Origin: Tichowtungia sp964398915
GTDB taxonomy: Bacteria; Verrucomicrobiota; Kiritimatiellia; Kiritimatiellales; Tichowtungiaceae
DNA length: 47,430 nt
Direction of reading: 5' to 3'
Assembly: GCA_964398915.1 (NCBI GenBank)
Contig: CAYNOR010000015.1
Span: forward strand, 1 to 47,430
The position numbers were made by a program, and so were the translations under genes. Of this stretch, positions 1-8,943 are shown one piece after another; positions within the stretch are counted from its first letter, which is position 1, and the number at the start of each line of letters is the position of its first letter. Below the pieces are notes generated by a model. That model had not been told where the DNA came from and did no database searches. It saw nothing but the letters and a program-made list of their open reading frames with translations.

Positions 1-78
1 CATACGGAGACATTAAACCATCTTTACGGTTTTTCAATCGTTAAATGCTCTAACATCATAAATAGACCGGATTCCACG

Positions 79-130
79 TTTGTAATCAGCTGGTCGGGGG
101 TTCAAAATTCCTCCTCCGCCGCCGGCTCCA
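79..130 (+). pseudogene. 3' remnant of a tRNA-Thr (TGT)
   Basis: The sequence tttgtaatcagctgg followed by tcgggggttcaaa matches the anticodon arm (TGT), variable loop and T arm of a bacterial tRNA-Thr, and gccggctcca matches its acceptor end with CCA. No 5' half precedes it: bases 1-78 form no D arm or matching acceptor strand. About 6 extra bases sit between T loop and acceptor strand, so it cannot fold normally. A run of seven T follows. It is a dead tRNA end, of the kind left by an integrated element at a tRNA 3' end; that origin is inference. Confidence 0.6.
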
Positions 131-155
131 TTTTTTTAAAGGTTGGTTTAAAAAC

Positions 156-243
156 TGGCGGAGGAGGAGGGATTTGAACCCCCGGTACCTTGCGGTACAC
201 ACGATTTCGAGTCGCGCGCCTTCAGCCACTCAGCCACTCCTCC
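156..243 (-). tRNA. tRNA-Ser (anticodon CGA)
   Basis: On the minus strand the seven-base acceptor strand GGAGGAG pairs with CTCCTCC, followed by discriminator G and encoded CCA. The anticodon stem CGCGA/TCGTG holds a loop with anticodon CGA, which reads UCG serine codons. A long variable arm (GTACC/GGTAC) marks it as class II, and the T loop is TTCAAAT. All arms fold. Confidence 0.95.
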
Positions 244-441
244 GCACTTAAAAGGGCGGGCAAACTAACACTTCCTCGTACGAAAATCAATCAGCCCTCT
301 ATCATTTATTTTGGCCGCACTCTGCAGCCTCAAGTGTAGCTAACGCCCCCGGCGTTAATTACATTGGATACGTTCTTGCTCGTTTATGCTTAAACATATT
401 ACTTTTTAAAAGTTTTTAACATAACGTATAAGGAAGTTTTT

Positions 442-2589
442 ATGGAACCTGTCCCGAACCGGCTGTCCGCCGCACTGATTCTGATTCTGCTGACGTCACC
501 TTTTGCGTCAGGGCAAAATGATGCCGCCAGTATTTTTGCAGATTTATCCGATTTCCAGCCTTCCTCCCCGCCCCAACCCGAACCGAGCCTGTCCCCGCCA
601 GTCATGAGTCCGCCGGAGCCTGCAGCACCGGTCATCCCAACAACCACTTCACCGGCTGTGCAAGATCCTGCCCCGTTCAATCCGCCAAGTCCCGCGCCGA
701 ATGAGCCTTCTATTCCGGCGCAACCGTTAACCCCGCCGGAACCGGTTGATATCGAAGCGTATATTTCACGCGGCAAGGCGGCGTATGCAAATGACGACTG
801 GAGCGACGCGCAACGTTTTTTTGAAGCCGTGCTTCATCAGGATCCTTACAACTCCGCCGCAATTAAATGGCTCGAGCGCATTGCAGATAAAAAAGCCGGG
901 CTCGAAGCCAGAAGCTACGGAACCACCCGCACCCGTATGCTGGAGAACGTGCAGGCCGCCTGGAATACTCCGAAAGCGGAAGGGGCAAAACCGGAAACCG
1001 ACAGCGGGCCGCACGAACCGACCACAAGTGAAAAACAGGCCGCCGCTTTGCGCGACAAACTGGAACGTATCCGGATTCCGGCTGTTGCATTTCAGGATGC
1101 CGATATTCAACAGGTGGTGCTGGAACTTTCTGCGCTCTGCCGGAAGCTTGATCTCGAGCGCAAGGGGATCAATCTGGTCGTGTTCGGTACGTCCGAAGTT
1201 TCCCTCCCGTCGATTACCTTTTCGGGAACCGATCTCTCAATGCTCGAAACGCTCGATATCATCACACAAATGGCCGGCATGAAATATGAAATCGGCCCCT
1301 CCGTGATCCATCTAACGCCGGTCAACTATGAATCGCCGCAGCAGATGGTGGCGGCGGAGTTCGATGTGATGCCGTCGGTCGGCAGCAAAATGACGGCGCG
1401 GGCAGAGAGCCCGCCCGGCGACGTACTGGATGTGCGTAACTTCTTCAGTACGGTCCCCTTCGCGCCCGGCGCGAGCGCCCGGTACAATCCGGAATTTCAT
1501 GTGCTGCTGGTGCGCAATGTGCCTGCGCATATTCAAAAAATATCCGCCCTGCTCGACCGCTATAATCGCAAGGCGCTTGAAGAGCGGTCGAGGCAGGTCG
1601 AAATCGAAACTAAATTTATAGAAGTCTCGCAGGGCACTCTCGATGAACTCGGCTTTAACTGGACACTCGGAACCGCCGGCGAAAATATCGCCTCCGGCAC
1701 ATGGACCATGCCGGGCGGTCAGCAGTTATTCACCGACACCTTGCGCACGGGTCAGGGCGCGTTCAGCAACCCGGTTGATCCCGCCAGCCGGGCCGCCGCA
1801 TTCAATACCTATGCGAACCCGGTGACCGATCCAACCACCACCGGCCTGACCGGCGGCGCAGGCGAACTGCTGGTTCAAAAAGTAAAAGGCGATTTAAAAA
1901 TTAATCTGCTCCTCAAAGCACTGGAACGCTCGGCGGGGTCCGACCTGCTTTCCGCGCCAAAAATTCTCACCAGAAGCGGAGAGATCGCCCGCATTCATGT
2001 CGGCGAAGTTCACTGGTTCCCGAGCGCCTATGATGTGGAGATGGAACGCTACGCGCCGCCCTCCCTGGTTCCCCTGAATTATACAGAAGAAAAAACCGGC
2101 GTTATGCTCGAAGTCACGCCGGAACTTGATCCGGAAAACGGTACGATCAATATGAAACTTTCGCCGGAAATCCGCGAACTGGCCGGATTCGATGAACAGC
2201 ATGTCAGCACAATCTGGCCGGAATACGGAGATGAGACGCTGGACATGAACAGTGATACCCCAGCAAACAACAACCTGATTGATTTTTTAACTCTGCGCGA
2301 GCAAAGCCGAACGGCAAATGCCGACCGGCTGATCGCCCGCCGTCCGGTTTTTAAAACCCGCAAGGTTGAAACCACGGTAACGATTGAAGACGGCAGCACG
2401 ATTGCCATGGGCGGCCTGATTAAGGAACAGCTCGAAACCTTTAAAGACAGCGTTCCGATCCTTGGAAAAATTCCGCTCCTTGGCCGCCTCTTTCGCTCGG
2501 AAGGCGAACGCAATGTGAAACGCAATCTGCTGATTTTTGTAACCGCAAATCAGGTGGATGCCTCCGGTTATAAGAAAAGCGCTCAATGA
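442..2589 (+). CDS. Secretin-family outer-membrane protein (type II secretion / type IV pilus, Amuc_1098-like)
   Basis: A 715-residue protein starting at an ATG with an AGGAAG ribosome site 5 bases upstream. It has an N-terminal signal peptide (hydrophobic LILILLTS region), then a Pro-rich linker (about residues 30-105), then a TPR-like helical segment (about 107-145). The C-terminal half is a secretin domain ending in the family signature VPILGKIPLLGRLFR near residue 667 and a terminal beta segment (NLLIFVTANQVD). Secretins form multimeric outer-membrane rings. The TPR plus secretin layout resembles the PVC secretin called Amuc_1098 in Akkermansia. No gsp or pil partners lie next to it in this window, so the export substrate is unknown. 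The gene 78 bases downstream encodes a secreted protein. Confidence 0.85.
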   Translation: MEPVPNRLSAALILILLTSPFASGQNDAASIFADLSDFQPSSPPQPEPSLSPPVMSPPEPAAPVIPTTTSPAVQDPAPFNPPSPAPNEPSIPAQPLTPPEPVDIEAYISRGKAAYANDDWSDAQRFFEAVLHQDPYNSAAIKWLERIADKKAGLEARSYGTTRTRMLENVQAAWNTPKAEGAKPETDSGPHEPTTSEKQAAALRDKLERIRIPAVAFQDADIQQVVLELSALCRKLDLERKGINLVVFGTSEVSLPSITFSGTDLSMLETLDIITQMAGMKYEIGPSVIHLTPVNYESPQQMVAAEFDVMPSVGSKMTARAESPPGDVLDVRNFFSTVPFAPGASARYNPEFHVLLVRNVPAHIQKISALLDRYNRKALEERSRQVEIETKFIEVSQGTLDELGFNWTLGTAGENIASGTWTMPGGQQLFTDTLRTGQGAFSNPVDPASRAAAFNTYANPVTDPTTTGLTGGAGELLVQKVKGDLKINLLLKALERSAGSDLLSAPKILTRSGEIARIHVGEVHWFPSAYDVEMERYAPPSLVPLNYTEEKTGVMLEVTPELDPENGTINMKLSPEIRELAGFDEQHVSTIWPEYGDETLDMNSDTPANNNLIDFLTLREQSRTANADRLIARRPVFKTRKVETTVTIEDGSTIAMGGLIKEQLETFKDSVPILGKIPLLGRLFRSEGERNVKRNLLIFVTANQVDASGYKKSAQ

Positions 2590-2666
2590 CCCAGGGACTC
2601 CTGGCGCGGCAAAGCCGCAACCAAAGAGTTTTTACAAAATCATTCAAGAAACTAACGGATAGTCGT

Positions 2667-5600
2667 ATGAAACGATTTTTATTCTCCTGCATTTTCTTTT
2701 GCATTGCTGTCGGTGAAGCCGCGACGATCTGGCAGGAGGATTTCAGCAGTTACACCAACGCGGGCATTACCGGACAGGGCGAAACTAATTATCCCGCCGC
2801 GATCACGAACTGGACCATCGATGTCGGCTCCTGCGTCACGTTGAATCCCGGCAGCGACAGCGCGGCGGATTATTTTATGGCGGTTCCCGTCAGCGGCGGA
2901 CGGATGGAAGCCGCCAATATAAAAGGCGAAGCGGTCTGGTCTTCCGTCGTCGTTCCAATCAGCGGATATACCCATGTCGCGCTTTCAGTTGCCACCTCAG
3001 AAAACGGATCGTCCACCAGCACAAATAAATATGTAAAACTGTTTTACCGGCTAAACGGCGGCGCAGAAACAGCCTTCGCGATAAACGCCTTCAACATGGG
3101 TAACTGGACGAACGCCATCGCGGCGCACAGTAATTTATACGGCTCAACGGTTCAGCTGATCGCGCGGGTAAACAATCCGACTGCCAGCGATAAAACGATC
3201 TTCGATAACGCAACTGTCACCGGCGACCCGCTCGCAACGCCTCCCCCCGAACCGGCGTGGAGTGTTGTTTATAACCTGCCGCAACAGTCGTCGTCCGGGA
3301 CGATTTACCCGGATCAATTTCGCATCCGCGATGCGCTTCTGGCACGAATCAACGATTTGCAGTCCGGCCACTCCGCAACGCTCGCAACCTTTACCTTTTC
3401 TGCCGACGAGGGTGCAGGTGCGATAATCAACGCGCTGAGCCTCGCGCTGGATCGCGGTGCGCTGATCCGTTTCATCGCGGACAATGAGGCCGCGACAGAC
3501 ATTCAATATGGCGGCACAAACACGCTACGCGAACTCTCCGCACGCGCCGTGAATCCGCTGCTTCTGGTAATCGATGATGATGCAAGCGGCATTATGCATC
3601 ACAAGTTCGGGCTGTTTAATTACGGCGGTTCCGATCAGCGGGTCTTCACCTCTTCGTGGAATTTCACCCTCGCCGCCAGTGCAAACCAGTGGAACCTCGC
3701 CATCGACGTGCGCAGTCCGACGCTGTACGCCGCGTATCTGGCGGAAGCTGCCGAATTACTGGCGGGCCGGTTTCATGATCACAGCAGCAAATCCCATGCA
3801 CACGACCGGACGCTCTTCGAGCTCGCCGGAGCCTGGGGAACCAACGCGGTGCGCTTTGCACCTTACCCAGATGCGCTGCTCAACAGCAACAATGCCGAAA
3901 CCGATCTGCTCAACCTGATTGCTGGCGCGCAGAGCAAAATCGTGTTCGCGCTCAACAAACTGAATCGCATTTCCATCCGCGATGCGCTCATCGCCGCCGC
4001 CAACCGCGGAGTTTCAATTCAGGGTGTAATTCCGAAAAGCGATACCCTGCCCGGCGGAGTTTCCGCCGCCGTTTATGATTATCTGATCAATCCCGCCAAC
4101 TACTCATCCACCAACACTGTGCAATTCCTAACCCTGCATGCGACGGCTGATTATTCTGCAACGGACAGCGGGGAGCCCGATCTGGTTCATGCCAAAATAA
4201 TGGTGATTGATCCGGACAGTGACCGCGCCGCCGCCGTCCACGGCTCGCCGAACTGGACCTCCGGCGGACTGACCAGCACGTTCAGCAACGACGAAAATCT
4301 GCTGATCCTCCGTCACCGGGAGATCGCCGCAGAATTTTATCTTTATTTCCAACGCCTCACCGGTACCGGACGGTTCGCTAAAGGCAATTCCATCCTTGCC
4401 GAATGGAATTTCGAAGACGGCGATATCACCGCCGATGGCGGTAGCGCCGCCAATGCCGGACGCACGGTCCGGCGCGTGCCGGTCACGTCGGCAACTAATT
4501 TTATCAGCGGAGCACTTTCGGCGAACGGCTGGGATAGCGGCGCGAATACAAAATACTGGGAAACTGATTTTTCGACGCTTCAACACACCAACATCAGCGT
4601 ATCGTCAAAACAAACCTCTACGCCCACAGGGCCGGCCCACTTTAAACTCCAATACAAAACCGCTTCCGCCGCAATCTATCAGGATGCGCCCGCCGGAAGC
4701 ATCCCCGTTGGAACCGGTTGGGGCGGACAATTAATCCGCCTCCTCCTTCCGCCCGCTTGCGACAATCAGACCAACGTCTTCCTGCGCTGGGTCATGACCG
4801 GCAACACAGCGGTCAACGGAACGGTGGTCAGCTCGTCCGGAGCCAGCCGCATTGACGATCTCATTGTTTCCGGCAACGCCTACAATCTACCGCCGGTAAT
4901 TAATCCCGTCGCCCATCAAGAGGTGTTTGAAGGCCAGCCGCTTTCTTTTGCTGTCACCGCATCAGATCCGATTGATGGCGATCCGTTTTATCTGAACGCC
5001 GCCGGTCTGCCGACGGGCGCGGTGTTCACCAACGGCGTGTTTATATGGGACCAGGCCGCGCCGACCGGACTTTATACCGTGACCTTTTTTGCCGCCGATA
5101 AGGATGGGACGAACAGTCAGCCCGTCACCATTACGGTTTCACGCCGTCCGCAAGTACTGCTGTCGGAAATTGCCGACCCGGCGGGTACTGGCGGAGATGC
5201 GTTTCGTTTTATCGAGCTCTACAATGCCGGCACAGAGCCGATCCATTTTGCGGAGGCTCAGTGGTTTTTATGCCGACAGGTAAACGGCGGAACCGCCTGG
5301 AGCGATATCGCACTGACCGGAACAGTCGCCGCCGCCGGAACCTATCTGATCGCAAAAAACCGCGATGATTTTTTTAACGTGTACGGATTTTATCCTCAGC
5401 AGGAAAGCTCCGGAGCAGACGGCAACGGGGACGATGCGTATTTTCTTTTCCGGGGCGGAAACCACACCAACGGGCTGCTGATCGATGCCTTCGGCGAGCC
5501 GGACATCAACGGCAAAAATACCATTTGGGAATATACCGACAGCCGTGCCGTGCGGCTCGACACCGTCTGCCAGCCGTCCTCCGTCTGGCCGCCGCAGGAA

Positions 5601-7304
5601 TGGTTCATCATACCCGATGCGGAACCCACCGGTATGACTCCGGGGCGGCACGGCGCGTTACCCGTTTTTACGGAACTGCCTGCCCCGTTTGTCTTTACCG
5701 GCGACGACCTGTTTCTTGCCGTCAGCGCCGTAAACACCGTCAGCACCGATGTCATCACCCTCTCGGCCTCCGCGCTGCCGCCGGGCGCACTCTTTACGCC
5801 GACGACCGGCGTCAATCAGGTTAGCGGTCTACTCCGCTGGAGCAAGCCGCCGGAAGGAACATACCGTATCGTTTTTTCCGCCGCCGGAGCCAACGGCACA
5901 AATACCGCCGCTACAACCGTCACCGTTTCCAGCCGCAGCGGCATCGCCGGAAAATTCTACGGCTGGAGCGGCGACACCCTTTTTAAACTGGATAATGGAC
6001 AGTTCTGGCAGCAAATCGTTTCCGGATCAAAAACAGTTCCGGTTATGCTTCGTCCCGGCATCACCATCACCAATGTGACGGGGCAGCGGAGAATGTTTGT
6101 GTCCGGCGTTTCCGGTTATGCGGTTGTGGCGCCGCTAGCCGTCACGGAAAGCACCGTCACGAACGGCTTCACAGGCCTGCACAATCTCAACCTTTATCAG
6201 CTCGCTGACGGAACCGTCTGGAAACAGATTTCGTTCGAAAATATTCCCAGCAAGGCCTCGCCCGTTACCGTCTGGCGCTGGATAAAGGATGGACCGCAGA
6301 TGCTCCGGTTTCTGGAGCGCAACGACATCGTGATCGGCACTTGTATCGCAGAAGTCTCCGGGCCTCCGGTTAATCCGCCCGTCGTCAGCGCCATCGACGG
6401 TTACTTTCGCGGCTGGCAGCGCCAGCGCATTTTCGCACTCGCCAACGGACAGTTCTGGCGGCAGACCTCGCCCGAAAGCTCTGTGCAGACGCTTTATCGC
6501 CCGGCCGCCACGATTACCCATTACCAACCAACCGACAGTTGGCGCATGAGCATCGCGGGATTAATCGGTGACATAACGGTGCAGCGGCTCACCAACGTCA
6601 CGCGCACCGCCATTGATGGAACTTTCTACGGTTTCGGACAGCGGAAAATCTTTCGTATGGCCGACCATACCTGGTGGCGGCAAACCTCGCCGGAAAGCTC
6701 GGCCTCCACACGCAGCAGTCCGGAGATATTCATTTATAATAATTACCTCGAAATGCCCGACGAAGGACTGCGCGTCGCCGCTGAAAAACTGAACGTGCTT
6801 CGGGAATGCACCATCACCAACCTGTTCACAGGACTGCACTACGGCAATCTGTACCAACTCGCCTGCGGAGAAAGCTGGCTGCAGCTGTGCTTTGAAAATG
6901 TCCGCACCAATACAGTCAGCCCGACGGCGATGCTCTGGCTGGACGGAACAAAAACCAATCTGCTGATACGCGACCGGCGGAACGCAATCATCGGCAGTTG
7001 TCTCGTCGTCAATCCGGTGCTTGACGCCGACCGCGACGGGCTGAGTAATGCAGCGGAAGTACTGGCCGGATTCGATCCGCTTGATTCGCAATCCCGCTTT
7101 GAACTCCGCCGAACCGACCGCTGTGTGCTGAGTTGGACCGCCGTCGAAAATCGCGTTTACACGGTTGAATGGGCGCCGTCGCTGACAGAAAATTTCCAAC
7201 CCTTGGAAACCGGAATCCTCTGGCCGCAAAACAGCTGGACCGATACCGTCCACGCCGTCGAAACCAGAGGCTACTACCGCATCACCGTCCGCCGCGCAGA
7301 ATAA
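2667..7304 (+). CDS. Very large secreted protein with phospholipase-D-like and lamin-tail domains
   Basis: The open frame runs from 2586, but the start at 2667 is preferred: GGATAG lies upstream and the product begins with a signal peptide (MKRFLFSCIFFCIAVGEA). The mature protein is about 1,545 residues. An N-terminal region resembling a carbohydrate-binding or jelly-roll module is followed by two HKD-type half sites: HHKFGLF near residues 311-317 and HAKIMVID at 508, which together suggest a PLD-fold phosphodiesterase. Next come an Ig/cadherin-like putative module (about 750-820), a lamin-tail-like module (LLSEIADP...FIELYNAG, about 830) and a second Ig-like module. Five divergent repeats of about 25 residues, with the pattern FxG...LaxG.fW.Q, occupy about residues 1095-1455. 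A Ca-binding-like DADRDGLSNAAEV motif and a C-terminal beta module end it. Extracellular localisation is likely; the substrate is unknown. Each domain call is by eye. Confidence 0.75.
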   Translation: MKRFLFSCIFFCIAVGEAATIWQEDFSSYTNAGITGQGETNYPAAITNWTIDVGSCVTLNPGSDSAADYFMAVPVSGGRMEAANIKGEAVWSSVVVPISGYTHVALSVATSENGSSTSTNKYVKLFYRLNGGAETAFAINAFNMGNWTNAIAAHSNLYGSTVQLIARVNNPTASDKTIFDNATVTGDPLATPPPEPAWSVVYNLPQQSSSGTIYPDQFRIRDALLARINDLQSGHSATLATFTFSADEGAGAIINALSLALDRGALIRFIADNEAATDIQYGGTNTLRELSARAVNPLLLVIDDDASGIMHHKFGLFNYGGSDQRVFTSSWNFTLAASANQWNLAIDVRSPTLYAAYLAEAAELLAGRFHDHSSKSHAHDRTLFELAGAWGTNAVRFAPYPDALLNSNNAETDLLNLIAGAQSKIVFALNKLNRISIRDALIAAANRGVSIQGVIPKSDTLPGGVSAAVYDYLINPANYSSTNTVQFLTLHATADYSATDSGEPDLVHAKIMVIDPDSDRAAAVHGSPNWTSGGLTSTFSNDENLLILRHREIAAEFYLYFQRLTGTGRFAKGNSILAEWNFEDGDITADGGSAANAGRTVRRVPVTSATNFISGALSANGWDSGANTKYWETDFSTLQHTNISVSSKQTSTPTGPAHFKLQYKTASAAIYQDAPAGSIPVGTGWGGQLIRLLLPPACDNQTNVFLRWVMTGNTAVNGTVVSSSGASRIDDLIVSGNAYNLPPVINPVAHQEVFEGQPLSFAVTASDPIDGDPFYLNAAGLPTGAVFTNGVFIWDQAAPTGLYTVTFFAADKDGTNSQPVTITVSRRPQVLLSEIADPAGTGGDAFRFIELYNAGTEPIHFAEAQWFLCRQVNGGTAWSDIALTGTVAAAGTYLIAKNRDDFFNVYGFYPQQESSGADGNGDDAYFLFRGGNHTNGLLIDAFGEPDINGKNTIWEYTDSRAVRLDTVCQPSSVWPPQEWFIIPDAEPTGMTPGRHGALPVFTELPAPFVFTGDDLFLAVSAVNTVSTDVITLSASALPPGALFTPTTGVNQVSGLLRWSKPPEGTYRIVFSAAGANGTNTAATTVTVSSRSGIAGKFYGWSGDTLFKLDNGQFWQQIVSGSKTVPVMLRPGITITNVTGQRRMFVSGVSGYAVVAPLAVTESTVTNGFTGLHNLNLYQLADGTVWKQISFENIPSKASPVTVWRWIKDGPQMLRFLERNDIVIGTCIAEVSGPPVNPPVVSAIDGYFRGWQRQRIFALANGQFWRQTSPESSVQTLYRPAATITHYQPTDSWRMSIAGLIGDITVQRLTNVTRTAIDGTFYGFGQRKIFRMADHTWWRQTSPESSASTRSSPEIFIYNNYLEMPDEGLRVAAEKLNVLRECTITNLFTGLHYGNLYQLACGESWLQLCFENVRTNTVSPTAMLWLDGTKTNLLIRDRRNAIIGSCLVVNPVLDADRDGLSNAAEVLAGFDPLDSQSRFELRRTDRCVLSWTAVENRVYTVEWAPSLTENFQPLETGILWPQNSWTDTVHAVETRGYYRITVRRAE

Positions 7305-7312
7305 ATCTGCGT

Positions 7313-8155
7313 TTACTGAATCATCTTTTTGGTCGCTTTAACCAGCGCCTTCCAGAGGTCTTCCGGCGTTTTTGCATTCAGCAGTGCGTCGCGGGACGGT
7401 TTGGCGGCGAAGCTCTGCGTCAGGCCGGAGAGCAGCTTCAGGTAGAAGGCGCTCGCGGCAGTCGGAATGACCATGTAGAAGAAAATTTTGGTAGGCTTGT
7501 CGCCGCCGAAATCGATCCCTTTTTTGCTGATACCCAGCGTCAGCGTCAGTCCGCCGCCTTCAACCCCGCGAACGTGCGGAAAGGCGATGCCGTGTTCGAC
7601 GGCGGTTGAGACAATCGCTTCGCGGCGCAATGCGGCGTCGTGCAGATCGGTGCAGTTTTCAATGTACCCTTCGGCGCGCAGATTTTCGCACATTTCCAGC
7701 AGAACCTCTTCTTTGGTGGTTCCTTTGAGCGAAACCAGCATCAGTTCAGGAGCGGAAAAACGCTCGACACCGCGTTTCACGGGGTCGCCCCAGCGACGGC
7801 GCGGCGACCGGCGGGTGAGCGGCACGTCCGGCTTATAGAGAATCCGGGTGCAATTGGGACAGCGGTTGAGCTCGTTGCCGGCCGCAATGCTGTTCGCCAT
7901 GGTTTTAGTCAGCGCAAAACCGCAACCGGAACAGTTGCCACCTGTCACCGGAACAATGGCTTCAATGCTTTTTTGCAAAAGCCGCCCGAAATGAGTTTTG
8001 AGTTCGATTGGCAATTCATCTTCGAGTGTCTTAATGCTCTTATCGAGCTGCTGCAAACGCTGCGAAGGCATGGAGGCCTGCTGCTGAGCGCGAGCGGCGA
8101 CCAGATCCTGTAACTGGATCAGGTGCTGTATTGTATGTTTTTCTTTGCGATTCAT
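7313..8155 (-). CDS. Zinc-ribbon / PTS EIIA (type 2) fusion protein
   Basis: A 280-residue protein starting behind AAGGAG. Residues 1-65 are helical and probably coiled coil. Residues 70-105 form a four-cysteine zinc ribbon (CSGC at 75-78, CPNC at 99-102). Residues 134-280 form a fructose/mannitol/PtsN-type EIIA domain with the phospho-accepting histidine in GIAFPHVRG (His194). No EIIB or EIIC transporter is nearby, so it resembles regulatory PtsN-type proteins rather than a sugar carrier. The zinc ribbon resembles the C-terminal part of CT398-type C4 zinc-ribbon proteins. It is 18 bases downstream of thrH on the same strand and probably co-transcribed. The fusion order, zinc ribbon then EIIA, is seen directly; a regulatory role is inferred. 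Confidence 0.8.
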   Translation of the reverse strand: MNRKEKHTIQHLIQLQDLVAARAQQQASMPSQRLQQLDKSIKTLEDELPIELKTHFGRLLQKSIEAIVPVTGGNCSGCGFALTKTMANSIAAGNELNRCPNCTRILYKPDVPLTRRSPRRRWGDPVKRGVERFSAPELMLVSLKGTTKEEVLLEMCENLRAEGYIENCTDLHDAALRREAIVSTAVEHGIAFPHVRGVEGGGLTLTLGISKKGIDFGGDKPTKIFFYMVIPTAASAFYLKLLSGLTQSFAAKPSRDALLNAKTPEDLWKALVKATKKMIQ

Positions 8156-8173
8156 CGGGGTTCTGCTCCTTAC

Positions 8174-8782
8174 TTAAAATTCTGTACCCGCTTCAAGGAA
8201 GGCATCGTACAGCTCATCGTATGTGGTGGTGACTAAAAATTGCGGAAATTCGTCGATTACATTTTGCGGCGGACAAAACAGGATGCCTGCATCGGCTTCG
8301 GCCAGCATGGCGGTGTCGTTGTAGGAATCGCCTGCGGCAATCACTTTAAACTTCAGATGATGCAGGGCCTTGACCGCTTCGCGTTTTTGATCGGGCATGC
8401 GCAAGTGGTAGTCCGCCACGCGGCCGTCGCCGTCGATTTTTAAACGATGGCAAAGCAATGTTGGGTGTCCGAGCTGTTTCATTAGCGGTGCGGCAAAGTC
8501 ATAAAAGGTGTCAGACAGGATCATGACCTGGAAATTTTCGCGCAGCCGGTTGAGGAGCTCGTGCGCGCCGGGCAGCGGGCCCATTCCCGCGATGACCGCC
8601 TGAATGTCGGCCAGCTTCAGGTTGTGTTCGTCAAGGATGCGCAGACGCTGGCGCATCAGCAGGTCGTAGTCCGGAATATCGCGGGTGGTGGCGCGCAATT
8701 CCTTAATGCCGGTACGCTCCGCCACGTTAATCCAAATCTCGGGGACCAGCACCCCTTCCAAGTCTAAACAGGCAATCTGCAT
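8174..8782 (-). CDS. thrH: Bifunctional phosphoserine phosphatase / homoserine phosphotransferase ThrH
   Basis: A HAD-superfamily protein of 202 residues beginning MQIACLDLEGVLVPE. The motif I aspartates are DLEG in place of the usual DxDxT, which is the ThrH hallmark. Motif II is ILSDTF and motif III-IV is AAGDSYNDTAML. ThrH dephosphorylates phosphoserine and can move the phosphate to homoserine. The ATG at 8782 is chosen over an upstream ATG at 8797 because AAAGGAA lies just before it and the family starts with M-x-I-A-C-L-D-L-E. First gene of a probable two-gene unit with the zinc-ribbon/EIIA protein. Confidence 0.92.
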   Translation of the reverse strand: MQIACLDLEGVLVPEIWINVAERTGIKELRATTRDIPDYDLLMRQRLRILDEHNLKLADIQAVIAGMGPLPGAHELLNRLRENFQVMILSDTFYDFAAPLMKQLGHPTLLCHRLKIDGDGRVADYHLRMPDQKREAVKALHHLKFKVIAAGDSYNDTAMLAEADAGILFCPPQNVIDEFPQFLVTTTYDELYDAFLEAGTEF

Positions 8783-8943
8783 GAATTTCCTTTCCACCCT
8801 TCAAAGCGCCTGAGTTTAAATTCTAATTTATTTATGGCAAAATAATTAGGAAACCTTTTTAATGTCGTACCTTGTCATAGATCACCCGGTTCCGGACGCA
8901 TTTCTGCGCTTCAACCGGAAATCAAAAATCGGAAATAGAGTTA

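Noticed and set aside
1..130. tmRNA 3' end
   Set aside because: The ggctcca end is compatible, but the TGT anticodon arm and variable loop immediately upstream identify a tRNA-Thr remnant.
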